Shown here: positions 19,027-26,128 of the stretch, in pieces
Numbering within the stretch: the first letter of the stretch is position 1
Layout: each line of letters begins with the position of its first letter
NCBI RefSeq assembly: GCF_002407605.1
Contig: NZ_NXGV01000001.1
Location: forward strand, 1,650,076 to 1,714,075
Source of the DNA: Marinobacter sp. ANT_B65
GTDB lineage: Bacteria; Pseudomonadota; Gammaproteobacteria; Pseudomonadales; Oleiphilaceae
Length of the DNA: 64,000 bases
Direction: 5' to 3'
Made by a program: the position numbers and the translations under genes
Notes under the pieces: model-generated
What the model saw: the letters and a program-made list of their open reading frames with translations, nothing else
The model's database searches: none
Told to the model about the DNA's origin: nothing

Positions 19027-19704
19027 TCAGGCTTTCGGGTAATTCTGGGGAAACAGTTCACGCCTGGCGGCTTCATCACGTTCCGTTTTGAAATCCAGGT
19101 CCTTACCTACTTCCCGAGCCTTTGCAGCGGCAGGGCGGCTGTTAATACTGTCAAACCAGCGCTGCAGATTCGGGAAATTTGCCATAGCTTCCGCACCCAG
19201 AATAAAGGGCCCTTTGTCGATCCATCCCCAGGCCGAGATATCCGCAATACTGAAGCTGTCGCCAACCAGGAACTCACGGTTTTCCAGATGCTTATCAAGC
19301 ACCTCGTAATGACGCTCAGTTTCCCGCTCGTAGCGATTGATCGCATAATCAAGCTTTTCAGGCGCGAAGTGTTTGAAATGAACCGCCTGGCCAGAATAGG
19401 GGCCGACGCCGCTGGAGATGAACATCATCCATGACAGGAGTTCGGCGCGATCCTGGGGAGTGCCGGCTAGCTGGCCGGATTTCTCTGCCAGATAGAGCAA
19501 GATTGCCGTGGAATCGAAAACCCGTACGCCGTCGTCATCAATTGCAGGCACTTTTCCGTTGGGGTTAATACTGCGAAACGCGGGTAAATGCTGCTCGCCT
19601 TTCAGGGTGTCGACAGGCACCAATTCATAAGGCAAACCAGTTTCTTCCAGGTAAAACGCAACCTTCAGGGGATTCGGTGTCGGGTGAAAGAATAACTTAA
19701 TCAT
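19027..19704 (-). CDS. Glutathione S-transferase family protein
   Basis: 225 residues with start at 19704, chosen because GGGAGGC lies 6 bp upstream; an in-frame ATG at 19719 would place the ribosome site inside the gene. The N-terminal thioredoxin-like domain (about 1-80) shows the conserved cis-Pro/Glu-Ser pattern KVPAIDDDGVRVFDSTAILLYLAEK. The C-terminal helical domain includes FLVGDSFSIADISAWGWID (about 137-155), the usual GST N-capping box region. It likely conjugates or reduces electrophiles. It is divergent from acuR with two 16-bp palindromes in its promoter region, so it is probably induced by a TetR-type regulator. Confidence 0.88.
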   Translation of the reverse strand: MIKLFFHPTPNPLKVAFYLEETGLPYELVPVDTLKGEQHLPAFRSINPNGKVPAIDDDGVRVFDSTAILLYLAEKSGQLAGTPQDRAELLSWMMFISSGVGPYSGQAVHFKHFAPEKLDYAINRYERETERHYEVLDKHLENREFLVGDSFSIADISAWGWIDKGPFILGAEAMANFPNLQRWFDSINSRPAAAKAREVGKDLDFKTERDEAARRELFPQNYPKA

Positions 19705-19723
19705 ATCTGTGCCTCCCATATTA

Positions 19724-19762
19724 TTGAATGATCATTCAAACACTTCTTGAGTGATCATTCAA
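19724..19762. promoter_or_regulatory. Two 16-bp palindromes upstream of the GST gene
   Basis: TTGAATGATCATTCAA (19724-19739) is a perfect palindrome, and TTGAGTGATCATTCAA (19747-19762) differs at one position; their centres are 23 bp apart. They lie 20-58 bp upstream of the GST start, where an RNA polymerase-blocking operator would be. The motif differs from the acuR/acuI operator copies, so it is probably read by a different TetR-family repressor not encoded in the window. Confidence 0.7.
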
Positions 19763-19795
19763 GTTAGTTGACAGCAACTCAGAGCTTTTATTTTA

Positions 19796-19810
19796 GAAAC
19801 GATCGGTCTA
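19796..19810 (+). promoter_or_regulatory. Candidate AcuR operator at acuR promoter
   Basis: GAAACGATCGGTCTA shares ACGATCRGTCTAA with the palindrome in front of acuI (20477-20491). It lies 11 bp upstream of the acuR start, so autorepression is likely. It resembles the TAGACC-N4-GGTCTA box recognised by the related regulator NemR. Confidence 0.55.
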
Positions 19811-19821
19811 ATATATTGATC

Positions 19822-20460
19822 ATGGAAACTAAACAGCCGACACGCCCACGCCGTGGGAGACCCCCGAAACACCGTGAAGATCTTATCAACACGCGTGAAC
19901 TGCTATTGCGTGGAGGGCTGGAGGTACTGACAGAAAAGGGCTTTACCGGAACGGGGATAGACGAGATTCTTGGTCAGGTGGGAGTTCCAAAAGGGTCTTT
20001 CTATCACTACTTCAAAAGCAAAGAAGCTTTTGGCCTGGACCTGATAGACCATTACGGCCGTTTCTTTGCTCACAAGCTTGACCAGCATCTTCTCAATACC
20101 GAGCTTTCGCCACTGTCCAGATTGCATGCCTTCGTTGATGATGCAGCGGCCGGCATGGCCCGCTTTGAATACCGTCGTGGTTGTCTGATAGGTAACCTGG
20201 GGCAAGAGATGGGGTCTTTGCCGGAAAGTTTCCGTGATCGGTTAAGAGCAACATTTGAAGACTGGCAGGACCGTTTCGCCCGATGCCTTGAAGAAGCAAA
20301 GAAAGCCGGCGAATTATCAGAAAAGGTTGATACAAAACGCACAGCTGAATTCTTCTGGATTGGCTGGGAAGGGGCAGTGTTGCGTGCAAAACTGGATCAA
20401 TCTGATACGGCACTTAATGTATTTGCCGAAAGTTTCTTCGCCAGCCTGCCAACACAATAA
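19822..20460 (+). CDS. acuR: TetR-family regulator AcuR
   Basis: 212 residues from ATG 19822. An N-terminal arm PRRGRPPKH, a TetR helix-turn-helix (about 25-65, with VPKGSFYHYFKSKEAFGL) and a ligand domain with GNLGQEMGSLP and FWIGWEGAVLRAKL match AcuR of Rhodobacter, the acrylate/DMSP-responsive repressor, and more distantly NemR. It is followed by acuI with an operator-like palindrome between them, as in known acuR-acuI pairs. It probably senses acrylate or a reactive electrophile and derepresses acuI. Cys residues are few; one lies in the GCLIGN segment, the equivalent of the AcuR/NemR region. Confidence 0.88.
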   Translation: METKQPTRPRRGRPPKHREDLINTRELLLRGGLEVLTEKGFTGTGIDEILGQVGVPKGSFYHYFKSKEAFGLDLIDHYGRFFAHKLDQHLLNTELSPLSRLHAFVDDAAAGMARFEYRRGCLIGNLGQEMGSLPESFRDRLRATFEDWQDRFARCLEEAKKAGELSEKVDTKRTAEFFWIGWEGAVLRAKLDQSDTALNVFAESFFASLPTQ

Positions 20461-20476
20461 ATTTTTTATCTTTTAA

Positions 20477-20491
20477 TAGACGATCAGTCTA
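20477..20491. promoter_or_regulatory. AcuR-type palindromic operator before acuI
   Basis: TAGAC-GATCA-GTCTA, a 15-bp palindrome with 5-bp arms, centred 25 bp upstream of the acuI start. The same half-site and core occur in front of acuR. Its position between the acuR stop and the acuI ribosome site suggests acuI has its own AcuR-repressed promoter. Confidence 0.65.
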
Positions 20492-20508
20492 AATTGGGAG
20501 AAAAGGTT

Positions 20509-21492
20509 ATGTTCAGAGGAATACTGATAGAAAAGAACGACGACCAGTACGGTGCCTCGATCAAAGAGATAGATGAGGCGCAATTGCCGGAGGGTGATGT
20601 AAAGGTTCAAGTCACCCATTCAACGCTCAACTATAAAGACGCACTGGCAATTACTGGCAAAGGTGCCGTGGTACGTAAGTTTCCCATGGTTCCGGGTATT
20701 GATCTGGCGGGCGTGGTGGAAGAAAGCTCTCACCCCGATTATAAAGCCGGAGACAATGTTTTACTGAATGGCTGGGGCGTAGGTGAGGGCCACTGGGGTG
20801 GTCTGGCACAGAAAGCGCGCTTGAACGGAGATTGGCTGATCCCTCTGCCGGAACAGTTCACACCAGCCCAGGCTATGGCCATTGGCACGGCGGGCTACAC
20901 GGCAATGTTGTGTGTACTCGCACTAGAGCGCCATGGAGTAAAGCCCTCTGATGGCGACATTCTGGTTACAGGGGCTACCGGGGGCGTTGGCAGTGTTGCT
21001 GTAGCCGTTCTGGCAAAGCTCGGCTATTCAGTGGTTGCAGTTACCGGGCGCTCACAAGACTCAGTTTATCTGAAGCATCTGGGCGCTACGGAAATCCTTG
21101 ATCGTCTGGAATTTTCCCAGCCAGGTAAGCCCTTGGGTAAAGCCCGCTGGGCTGGTGCAGTAGATGTTGCCGGGGGACACGTGCTGGCAAATATCTGCGC
21201 CACAATGAAGTACCGGGGCGTTGTTACTGCCTGCGGCCTGGCAGCAGGCATGGAGTTTCCGGCAACTGTTGCACCGTTCATTCTGCGGGGTGTCACCCTG
21301 GCCGGCATCGATAGCGTGATGTGCCCACGGCCGGACAGGCTTGAAGCCTGGCAGCGCCTGGCTACAGACCTGGATCTTGAGAAGCTGGGCCAGATAGGCT
21401 CCGAGATAGGGCTCGATGAAGTTATTTCCTCCGCCGAGAAGCTCCTGAACGGGGAAATCCGGGGCAGGGTCGTTGTGGATGTAAACAGATAA
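20509..21492 (+). CDS. acuI: Acrylyl-CoA reductase AcuI (MDR family)
   Basis: 327 residues. The start is ATG 20509 with GGGAG 8 bp upstream; an in-frame TTG at 20494 is not used. It is a zinc-independent medium-chain reductase of the YhdH/AcuI group: [23 protein letters not shown] and [13 protein letters not shown] in the N-terminal domain, the NADPH Rossmann motif [13 protein letters not shown] (about 150-162) and the AcuI-type [11 protein letters not shown]. AcuI reduces toxic acryloyl-CoA to propionyl-CoA with NADPH, part of DMSP/acrylate metabolism and detoxification. It is paired with acuR upstream and a peroxidase-like gene downstream. Confidence 0.92.
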   Translation: MFRGILIEKNDDQYGASIKEIDEAQLPEGDVKVQVTHSTLNYKDALAITGKGAVVRKFPMVPGIDLAGVVEESSHPDYKAGDNVLLNGWGVGEGHWGGLAQKARLNGDWLIPLPEQFTPAQAMAIGTAGYTAMLCVLALERHGVKPSDGDILVTGATGGVGSVAVAVLAKLGYSVVAVTGRSQDSVYLKHLGATEILDRLEFSQPGKPLGKARWAGAVDVAGGHVLANICATMKYRGVVTACGLAAGMEFPATVAPFILRGVTLAGIDSVMCPRPDRLEAWQRLATDLDLEKLGQIGSEIGLDEVISSAEKLLNGEIRGRVVVDVNR

Positions 21493-21547
21493 CCAGTGTA
21501 GGCCAGTGTGCTGACAGCACACTCAAAGTATTTTTGAGGAGATCGTT

Positions 21548-22126
21548 ATGACATCAGATAAATTGCAATCAATCAGCCGTTTTCCCGTTCCAAGTCTGGA
21601 TGAAATGCCTGAAGATATTCGTGCAAGAATCGAAGCCGTGCAGGAAAAATCCGGGTTTATTCCAAACGTTTTTCTGGTGCTCGCCCACAGGCCCGATGAG
21701 TTCCGCGCTTTCTTTGCGTACCACGATGCACTGATGGAAAAGCCAGGAAATCTGACCAAGGCTGAACGTGAGATGATAGTCGTCGCCACCAGTAGTGCTA
21801 ACCAGTGTCAGTATTGCGTGATTGCCCATGGCGCAATACTTCGCGTACGCGCAAAGAATCCGCTAATCGCTGATCAGGTAGCCACGAACTACCGGAAAGC
21901 CGAAATCACCGAGAAACAGAAAGTCATGCTGGATTTTGCCATGAAGGTTTCCCGACAGGCAGAGTTTGTAGGCGAGCAGGACTTCGAGTTACTGAAATCA
22001 AACGGCTTTGATGAAGAGGATATCTGGGATATCGCCGGGATTTCAGCGTTCTTCGGATTGTCCAACCGTATGGCCAATGTGACAAACATGGTGCCAAACC
22101 CAGAGTTCTACTCAATCGGTCGATAG
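21548..22126 (+). CDS. Peroxidase-related enzyme, AhpD/CMD fold
   Basis: 192 residues of the carboxymuconolactone-decarboxylase/AhpD superfamily. The redox motif CQYCVIAHG (about 83-91, CxxC followed by a His) is intact. The N-terminal segment RFPVPSLDEMPEDIRARI and RPDEFRAFFAYHDALM are typical of 'uncharacterised peroxidase-related enzymes'. It probably reduces peroxides or disulfides in the cytoplasm. GAGGAG lies upstream of the ATG. It follows acuI by 55 bp and precedes a strong terminator, so it is likely co-induced with acuI against electrophile stress. Confidence 0.85.
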   Translation: MTSDKLQSISRFPVPSLDEMPEDIRARIEAVQEKSGFIPNVFLVLAHRPDEFRAFFAYHDALMEKPGNLTKAEREMIVVATSSANQCQYCVIAHGAILRVRAKNPLIADQVATNYRKAEITEKQKVMLDFAMKVSRQAEFVGEQDFELLKSNGFDEEDIWDIAGISAFFGLSNRMANVTNMVPNPEFYSIGR

Positions 22127-22157
22127 AGCGGGAAGTCCTCTTATTCACGAAGCCGGT

Positions 22158-22196
22158 TGGCCGGTCGGGATTGCATAGTGATCCCGGCCGGCTTTT
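22158..22196 (+). terminator. Rho-independent terminator of the acu operon
   Basis: GGCCGGTCGGGAT pairs with ATCCCGGCCGGC (one G-T pair) around a 9-nt loop, followed by TTTT. It lies 30 bp after the peroxidase-related gene and just before the dif site. Confidence 0.8.
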
Positions 22197-22250
22197 CAGC
22201 AGAAGAGCATGTGGACGTTATTGGTGAAAAATATCTGATCCTCATACTCC

Positions 22251-22278
22251 ATTTAACATAATATACATTATGCGCAGT
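22251..22278 (-). other. dif: Chromosome dimer resolution site dif
   Basis: Read on the minus strand, the 28 bp match E. coli dif at 26 positions as I recall it: XerC arm ACTGCGCATAA (22268-22278; the two differences are at its outer edge), central TGTATA (22262-22267), XerD arm TTATGTTAAAT (22251-22261, identical). XerC and XerD recombine here to resolve chromosome dimers during division. Eight KOPS-like octamers GGGNAGGG that I located all point toward it: + strand at 2618, 12431, 15649 and 20366; - strand at 23944, 40083, 45421 and 51865. Gene strand bias switches here as well. A dif-like site carried by an Xer-dependent mobile element would look the same locally, but the flanking polarity favours the true chromosomal site. 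Confidence 0.92.
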
Positions 22279-22289
22279 AGAGTATTGGA

Positions 22290-22940
22290 GCAGCAGCCGT
22301 ATCTTCGGGGAGCACCGGCTGTGGTAACAGGCGGAACGGCTCTCCCTCGACGCTCTCACACAGACAAAGCGCAATGGCGCTCAAAATACAGCGCGGAACG
22401 CAACGACACAGATTAGCCATCTCAAAGTTGCTGCTAACAGGCGCGCTTGTGCTCCGACAATCTGTCTCGCCGCAACCCGGAGGCTCTCGCCGGACGACGA
22501 CAGTTATCCGTTTAGGGTTTGACGAGTGGCATCCAGCAACCAAGAGTCACTGCGCCACCGTACCTACCTGTTGTGTCGGCCTGGCAGAATCTTTCAGGGA
22601 ATCCTGCTGGACGTTTTTTTCAAGCAAGAAAGAATCGCCCAGGCTGCTGGTAGCCTTGCAGGATGATCCTGTTCGCTTCGGTTATGGCGATATCGTCTGT
22701 TGTAACCAGGATATGGCGTGATTGCTGGATTACCGGGGATGGTGCCACCTCGAAAAGCAGAACGCATATCCAGGGTGCCATCCGTCCTTTTTCCGGGACA
22801 TGGGTGTGGACCGTCTATGGGACATGAAAGTGCACCATAACAGAGTCGAAGCGCTCCAATGCCGGCTTGTAGAGCGCGACACGGCTGGCAGCTGAAAACA
22901 GGAAAGCAATACTGGAAATAGCAACAAAAAAGAGGCTTTA
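22290..22940. other. Gene-free stretch with scrambled debris
   Basis: No convincing gene in about 650 bp. A 115-codon + frame (22374-22721) has no Shine-Dalgarno, is rich in Arg, Ser and Cys and resembles no family. Part of a repeat pair resembling a transposon end is at 22795-22836. The 10-mer GAGTATTGGA occurs at 22280-22289 beside dif and again at 22960-22969 in front of the integrase gene. Confidence 0.5.
22795..22836 (+). repeat. Two 18-bp direct repeats, probable IS end
   Basis: GGGACATGGGTGTGGACC (22795-22812) and GGGACATGAAAGTGCACC (22819-22836) share GGGACATG-N3-GTG-N-ACC, 24 bp apart. Closely spaced direct repeats of this kind occur at the ends of IS21-like and other elements with Mu/TnsB-type transposases. 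No transposase gene remains next to them. Confidence 0.45.
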
Positions 22941-22943
22941 CAC

Positions 22944-22973
22944 AATGTCCAATATTTGGGAGTATTGGACATT
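22944..22973. repeat. 11-8-11 inverted repeat before the integrase gene
   Basis: AATGTCCAATA (22944-22954) and TATTGGACATT (22963-22973) are perfect inverted 11-mers around the 8-bp spacer TTTGGGAG. Paired arms around a 6-8 bp spacer are the usual core-site design of tyrosine recombinases, and the element sits 42 bp upstream of such a gene. It could instead be an operator or a hairpin in the leader. Confidence 0.55.
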
Positions 22974-23015
22974 ACAGCAACCTATTCAGAGTACCCGTAG
23001 CGAAAGGCAAACTGC

Positions 23016-24284
23016 ATGAACTCCAGAGCCAGCTTCCCCGGCTTTCCTTTATTTGACACCGCCGATCTCATCCACGAACAGGCGGACCTGGCACTGTATC
23101 CCGACTTGCAGAAAGCCCTGGGGTCACTCCCGATACCCCAGCAAGCAGCCCTGGATGACTTTCATATCGCCCTGAAGTTTCTCGCCAAATACAGCGATGT
23201 ATCAGGTACATTCAACCGTTTTCGCAGCGAAATCCAGCGTTTTCTCAACTACACCTGGCAGATTGCCAAGCGCTCCCTTGCCCAGGCCGACTCTGACCTT
23301 GTCAGCAGTTACTTTACCTTCCTGAAAACACCCCCAAAACCATGGATCTCCTGCGGCATTTACGCCGGGTTCGTCAGCAAAAATGGCCAGCGCCGATTCA
23401 ACCCCCAATGGCGCCCTCTGGCATTGCGGTCAAAAGACCCCAAAGCCCCCTACTCCATGACGCAGGCGAGCCTGAATGCCAGCCGAACCGCGCTGCAGAC
23501 CTTTTTCAAATACCTCCTGCTTCATGATTTCCTGCGGCGGAACCCCCTGCTGGATGTAAGAAAGCGGGACCGTAATGCCAAGCCCAATATGAATTCGGAT
23601 AAAGACGAAAATGTCCGTCGGCTGACGGACTGGCAGTGGTCTTACTTGCTGGAGACGCTGACCGATCTGGCGAGCAAGGATGCCCGCTACGAGCGCCATC
23701 TGTTTGTGATCGTTACCATGAAAAGCCTGTTTCTTCGGGTCAGCGAACTGGCGCCCAGGCCCGTAGATCGGGGCCAGCTGAGAACGCCCACCTTTGGTGA
23801 CTTCCGGCGCATCATCATTAATGGAGAGTCTTACTGGGTCTACTCGGTGTTTGGCAAAGGCGACAAAACCCGCCAGGTGACTCTCCCGGATGCCTACATG
23901 GATTACCTGAAGCGGTGGCGCAACCATCTGCAGCTCACCTCCCCCCTGCCCGTTCCCGGCGAAACCACGCCAATTCTGCCGTCCAAAAAAGGCAATGCCA
24001 TTGGCAAAAGGCAGGTACAGCGCATATACGAACAGGCCATGGTGGCCACTGCGGACAGAATGGAAAAGGAAGGCTTCCAGGACGAAGCCAAACAGATCCT
24101 GGCCATTCGCTCCGAAACCCACTATCTACGCCATACCGGCGCAAGCCAGGCCATTGAGGCGGGAGCCGATATCCGTCACATCAGCGAAGAGCTGGGACAC
24201 GCCAATGCCACATTCACTGAATCCGTATACGTCAATTCAGAGCAGGCGCGCCGCCGTACTGAAGGGCGGAGGCGGCTGGTTTGA
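23016..24284 (+). CDS. Tyrosine recombinase / site-specific integrase
   Basis: 422 residues. An N-terminal SAM-like core-binding domain (about 45-200) is followed by the catalytic domain. The active-site residues are visible: Arg in MKSLFLRVSEL (about 243), the HxxR box in THYLRHTGAS (about 371-380), His in ELGHANATFTESVYVN and the nucleophilic Tyr in that same segment. It is longer than XerC/XerD (about 300) and not either of them. Such enzymes integrate or excise mobile elements. It stands beside dif with an 11-8-11 inverted repeat upstream and mobile-element debris downstream, so it is probably the integrase of a decayed element or of a small active one. The start ATG 23016 has only a weak upstream site. 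Confidence 0.88.
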   Translation: MNSRASFPGFPLFDTADLIHEQADLALYPDLQKALGSLPIPQQAALDDFHIALKFLAKYSDVSGTFNRFRSEIQRFLNYTWQIAKRSLAQADSDLVSSYFTFLKTPPKPWISCGIYAGFVSKNGQRRFNPQWRPLALRSKDPKAPYSMTQASLNASRTALQTFFKYLLLHDFLRRNPLLDVRKRDRNAKPNMNSDKDENVRRLTDWQWSYLLETLTDLASKDARYERHLFVIVTMKSLFLRVSELAPRPVDRGQLRTPTFGDFRRIIINGESYWVYSVFGKGDKTRQVTLPDAYMDYLKRWRNHLQLTSPLPVPGETTPILPSKKGNAIGKRQVQRIYEQAMVATADRMEKEGFQDEAKQILAIRSETHYLRHTGASQAIEAGADIRHISEELGHANATFTESVYVNSEQARRRTEGRRRLV

Positions 24285-24404
24285 AAAATGTGAGGCTCCC
24301 CCGTCAGCTATGGTGGCCTCGGGCTCAAGCTGGTGTCGCAGGCACCGTATAGCACACAAGGCCAGCCGGGTAAGTAGGCCGTGTTTGGCACACTCCGCGC
24401 GCTC

Positions 24405-24591
24405 AATAACTAAGTGCAACACCCTCTGATCGAGTAAGGTGTTGTCATGAAAAATCACTACCACCACCTCAGCACAACAGACCGTGTCACACTCATGCTG
24501 ATGATGCGTCAGGGAGCCAGCCTTCGGGCCGTCGCTCGTGAGTTGAAGTGTTCTCCCAGTACTTTGAGCCGGGAGTTGCACTTGGAGTTGG
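24405..24591 (+). mobile_element. Internally deleted IS30-family element
   Basis: Only the N-terminus of an IS30 transposase is left: ATG 24447 followed by the helix-turn-helix segment HLSTTDRVTLMLMMRQGASL and ELKCSPSTLSREL. At SREL the frame runs directly into GTTGCACTTGG (24575-24585). The nine bases GTTGCACTT are the inverse of AAGTGCAAC at 24412-24420, upstream of the ATG. Both ends and the first 45 codons are thus joined, with the rest of the transposase deleted, leaving a MITE-like remnant of about 190 bp. The outer limits of the inverted repeats are uncertain. Confidence 0.65.
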
Positions 24592-24615
24592 CGACCGCCC
24601 ACTTACGGACAATAA

Positions 24616-24948
24616 TCATATTGCGCTGTTGATTATTGCTGTTTTCCAACGAGATTTTACGGAAACTTGGCAGCCGTACCCTTTAAGGTCAATTTTTTTC
24701 AAAGCTTTATTATTGGACTTTAAGAGTTTTCTAAGCCATCCCTTAGCTACAAACCCACCCCCCTTTGACAAATCCAATATAAGCTTTTTCATATTTGCAT
24801 TGCACTTAGAATCAGCGGACAACATATCTTCAACAACATCCAAAGTCCTTTCATTGAAGCTGTTCTTATACAATCTTACTGTTGCATCCTCTCCAATTAT
24901 GGCAACAATAAGGTCATATAGATTTTCTCTTTCAGACTTGCTCAACAT
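24616..24948 (-). CDS. AT-rich hypothetical protein
   Basis: 110 residues, basic in its C-terminal half and without membrane segments. It is distinctly more AT-rich than the flanking chromosome. The start codon lies 1 bp after the stop of the upstream lipoprotein gene, with AAAGGA inside that gene's last codons, so the two are coupled. No family recognised; a foreign origin is likely from the composition and the setting between two IS remnants. Confidence 0.6.
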   Translation of the reverse strand: MLSKSERENLYDLIVAIIGEDATVRLYKNSFNERTLDVVEDMLSADSKCNANMKKLILDLSKGGGFVAKGWLRKLLKSNNKALKKIDLKGYGCQVSVKSRWKTAIINSAI

Positions 24949-24949
24949 G

Positions 24950-25474
24950 TCAAATTCCTTTTAACAACTTATTATATTCAACTTGATCAACATTCATCCC
25001 GGAAAGCATTAGAATATGCTCAGACATATTTACATCCACTAAAAATGACAAGCACGAATCCACACCACATGCCGTGTAGATTAATTTTCCATTACTTTCC
25101 GTTTTAGTTACTTCCGGATTATTATATATTCGCTTCGTCTCCTCCCAGGAATTCCTAAAAAGATCGGCATATGGCTGCGAAAGATTGCTTGTAGATTTTA
25201 ACCCTAGCGAATACTCTGGATACTCTGAGAGATCAAAATCAGAAGGCAAAGATTCAACACCTTTATCTATTATAAGACCAGACAAAACACTACCATCTGA
25301 AAACCTAACAGAAATTGAATCCGACTGAAAAAATATTGCTCCGCCCAACTCTTCTAACGGAATACTAATCTTGAAATAGGGACTGTAAGAAATGACTGTG
25401 CTAGAGGTGGAAACAGAGGTAGAGGCGCAACCATATAACATGAACACAAAGACAGTAGACATTAAGTATTTCAT
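24950..25474 (-). CDS. AT-rich hypothetical lipoprotein
   Basis: 174 residues with a lipoprotein signal: MKYLMSTVFVFMLYGCAST, lipobox LYGC with Cys16. The mature protein is Ser-rich at first and then mixed alpha/beta, with two cysteines in ACGVDSC. A strong ribosome site, AAAGGAG, precedes the ATG. It forms a two-gene operon with the 110-residue protein. Unknown function; it may be cargo of a lost mobile element. Confidence 0.65.
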   Translation of the reverse strand: MKYLMSTVFVFMLYGCASTSVSTSSTVISYSPYFKISIPLEELGGAIFFQSDSISVRFSDGSVLSGLIIDKGVESLPSDFDLSEYPEYSLGLKSTSNLSQPYADLFRNSWEETKRIYNNPEVTKTESNGKLIYTACGVDSCLSFLVDVNMSEHILMLSGMNVDQVEYNKLLKGI

Positions 25475-25677
25475 TGAAACTCCTTTTTCAAAAAAAATAC
25501 CATGTTACCACCGCATGGAGCAAGGTTCAAAAAGTAGACTGGACTCACATAACACGTGCGGTACACACGCCTGCGGAATGACGGTGTAAGCGCAATGCGA
25601 TGAGCGTCTCGACACCTGCATTGCCTATATGCTCTATAATAAAAATACAGGAATTTTTATGGTACGGCTGTTTTTAG

Positions 25678-26128
25678 GGAGGGTCTGATTAAGGCCTGAA
25701 TTTGCCGCTGAACCGCTTTTCAACTCGAAAAAAGCGATTCAACCGTCATTCGGGCGTTATTACCCCTTCATTCGTTTGTTTTTTTGCCCGTTTCCCGCCA
25801 TTTTGGCGAAATTCAGGCGCACTGGCCCTACGCCAGCAGGTATTTTCACCCATTAGCAGGTTGCTGAACACGGCCAGCAAGTGTAGTCGGTTACTGTTTT
25901 TCGCCAGGCCATGATAGCGGACTTTGCTGTAGCCAAAGACTTGTTTGATGTACCGGAATGGGTGCTCCACCTTGGCCCGGGCGCTGGCTTTGAGCTTTTC
26001 AGCTTTCAACTTACGGTCGTCCAGTTTCTTACGAGCGCCAGGACGCTTGGCAATGAACCAGGATACGTTTTTACGACCTTTATGCTCATCCCGCTTTTGA
26101 ATCCCAAGGAGACTTATTCAGAGCCTCC
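25678..26128 (-). mobile_element. Internally deleted IS5-family element with both inverted repeats
   Basis: The ends GGAGGGTCTGATTAAG (25678-25693) and, inverted, GGAGGCTCTGAATAAG (26113-26128) match at 14 of 16 positions and resemble IS5-group termini. Between them only the C-terminal part of the transposase remains. The flanks are TTAG and TTAA, both fitting the YTAR target of IS5-type elements, though not an exact duplication. At 451 bp it cannot move without a transposase supplied in trans. It has inserted into the 3' end of the membrane-protein gene at 26118-26528. Confidence 0.8.
25746..26112 (-). pseudogene. IS5-family transposase, C-terminal fragment
   Basis: The reading frame is open from the inner edge of the right inverted repeat and contains GIQKRDEHKGRKNVSWF, then AKVEHPFRYIKQVFGYSKVR and YHGLAKNSNRLHLLAVFSNL, the characteristic end of IS5 transposases including the glutamate of the DDE triad (VEHPFR). 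The first two aspartates and the N-terminal domain are missing, so it is not functional. Confidence 0.8.

Noticed and set aside
22374..22721. 115-codon + frame between dif and the integrase
   Set aside because: No ribosome site, odd composition and no recognisable motif.
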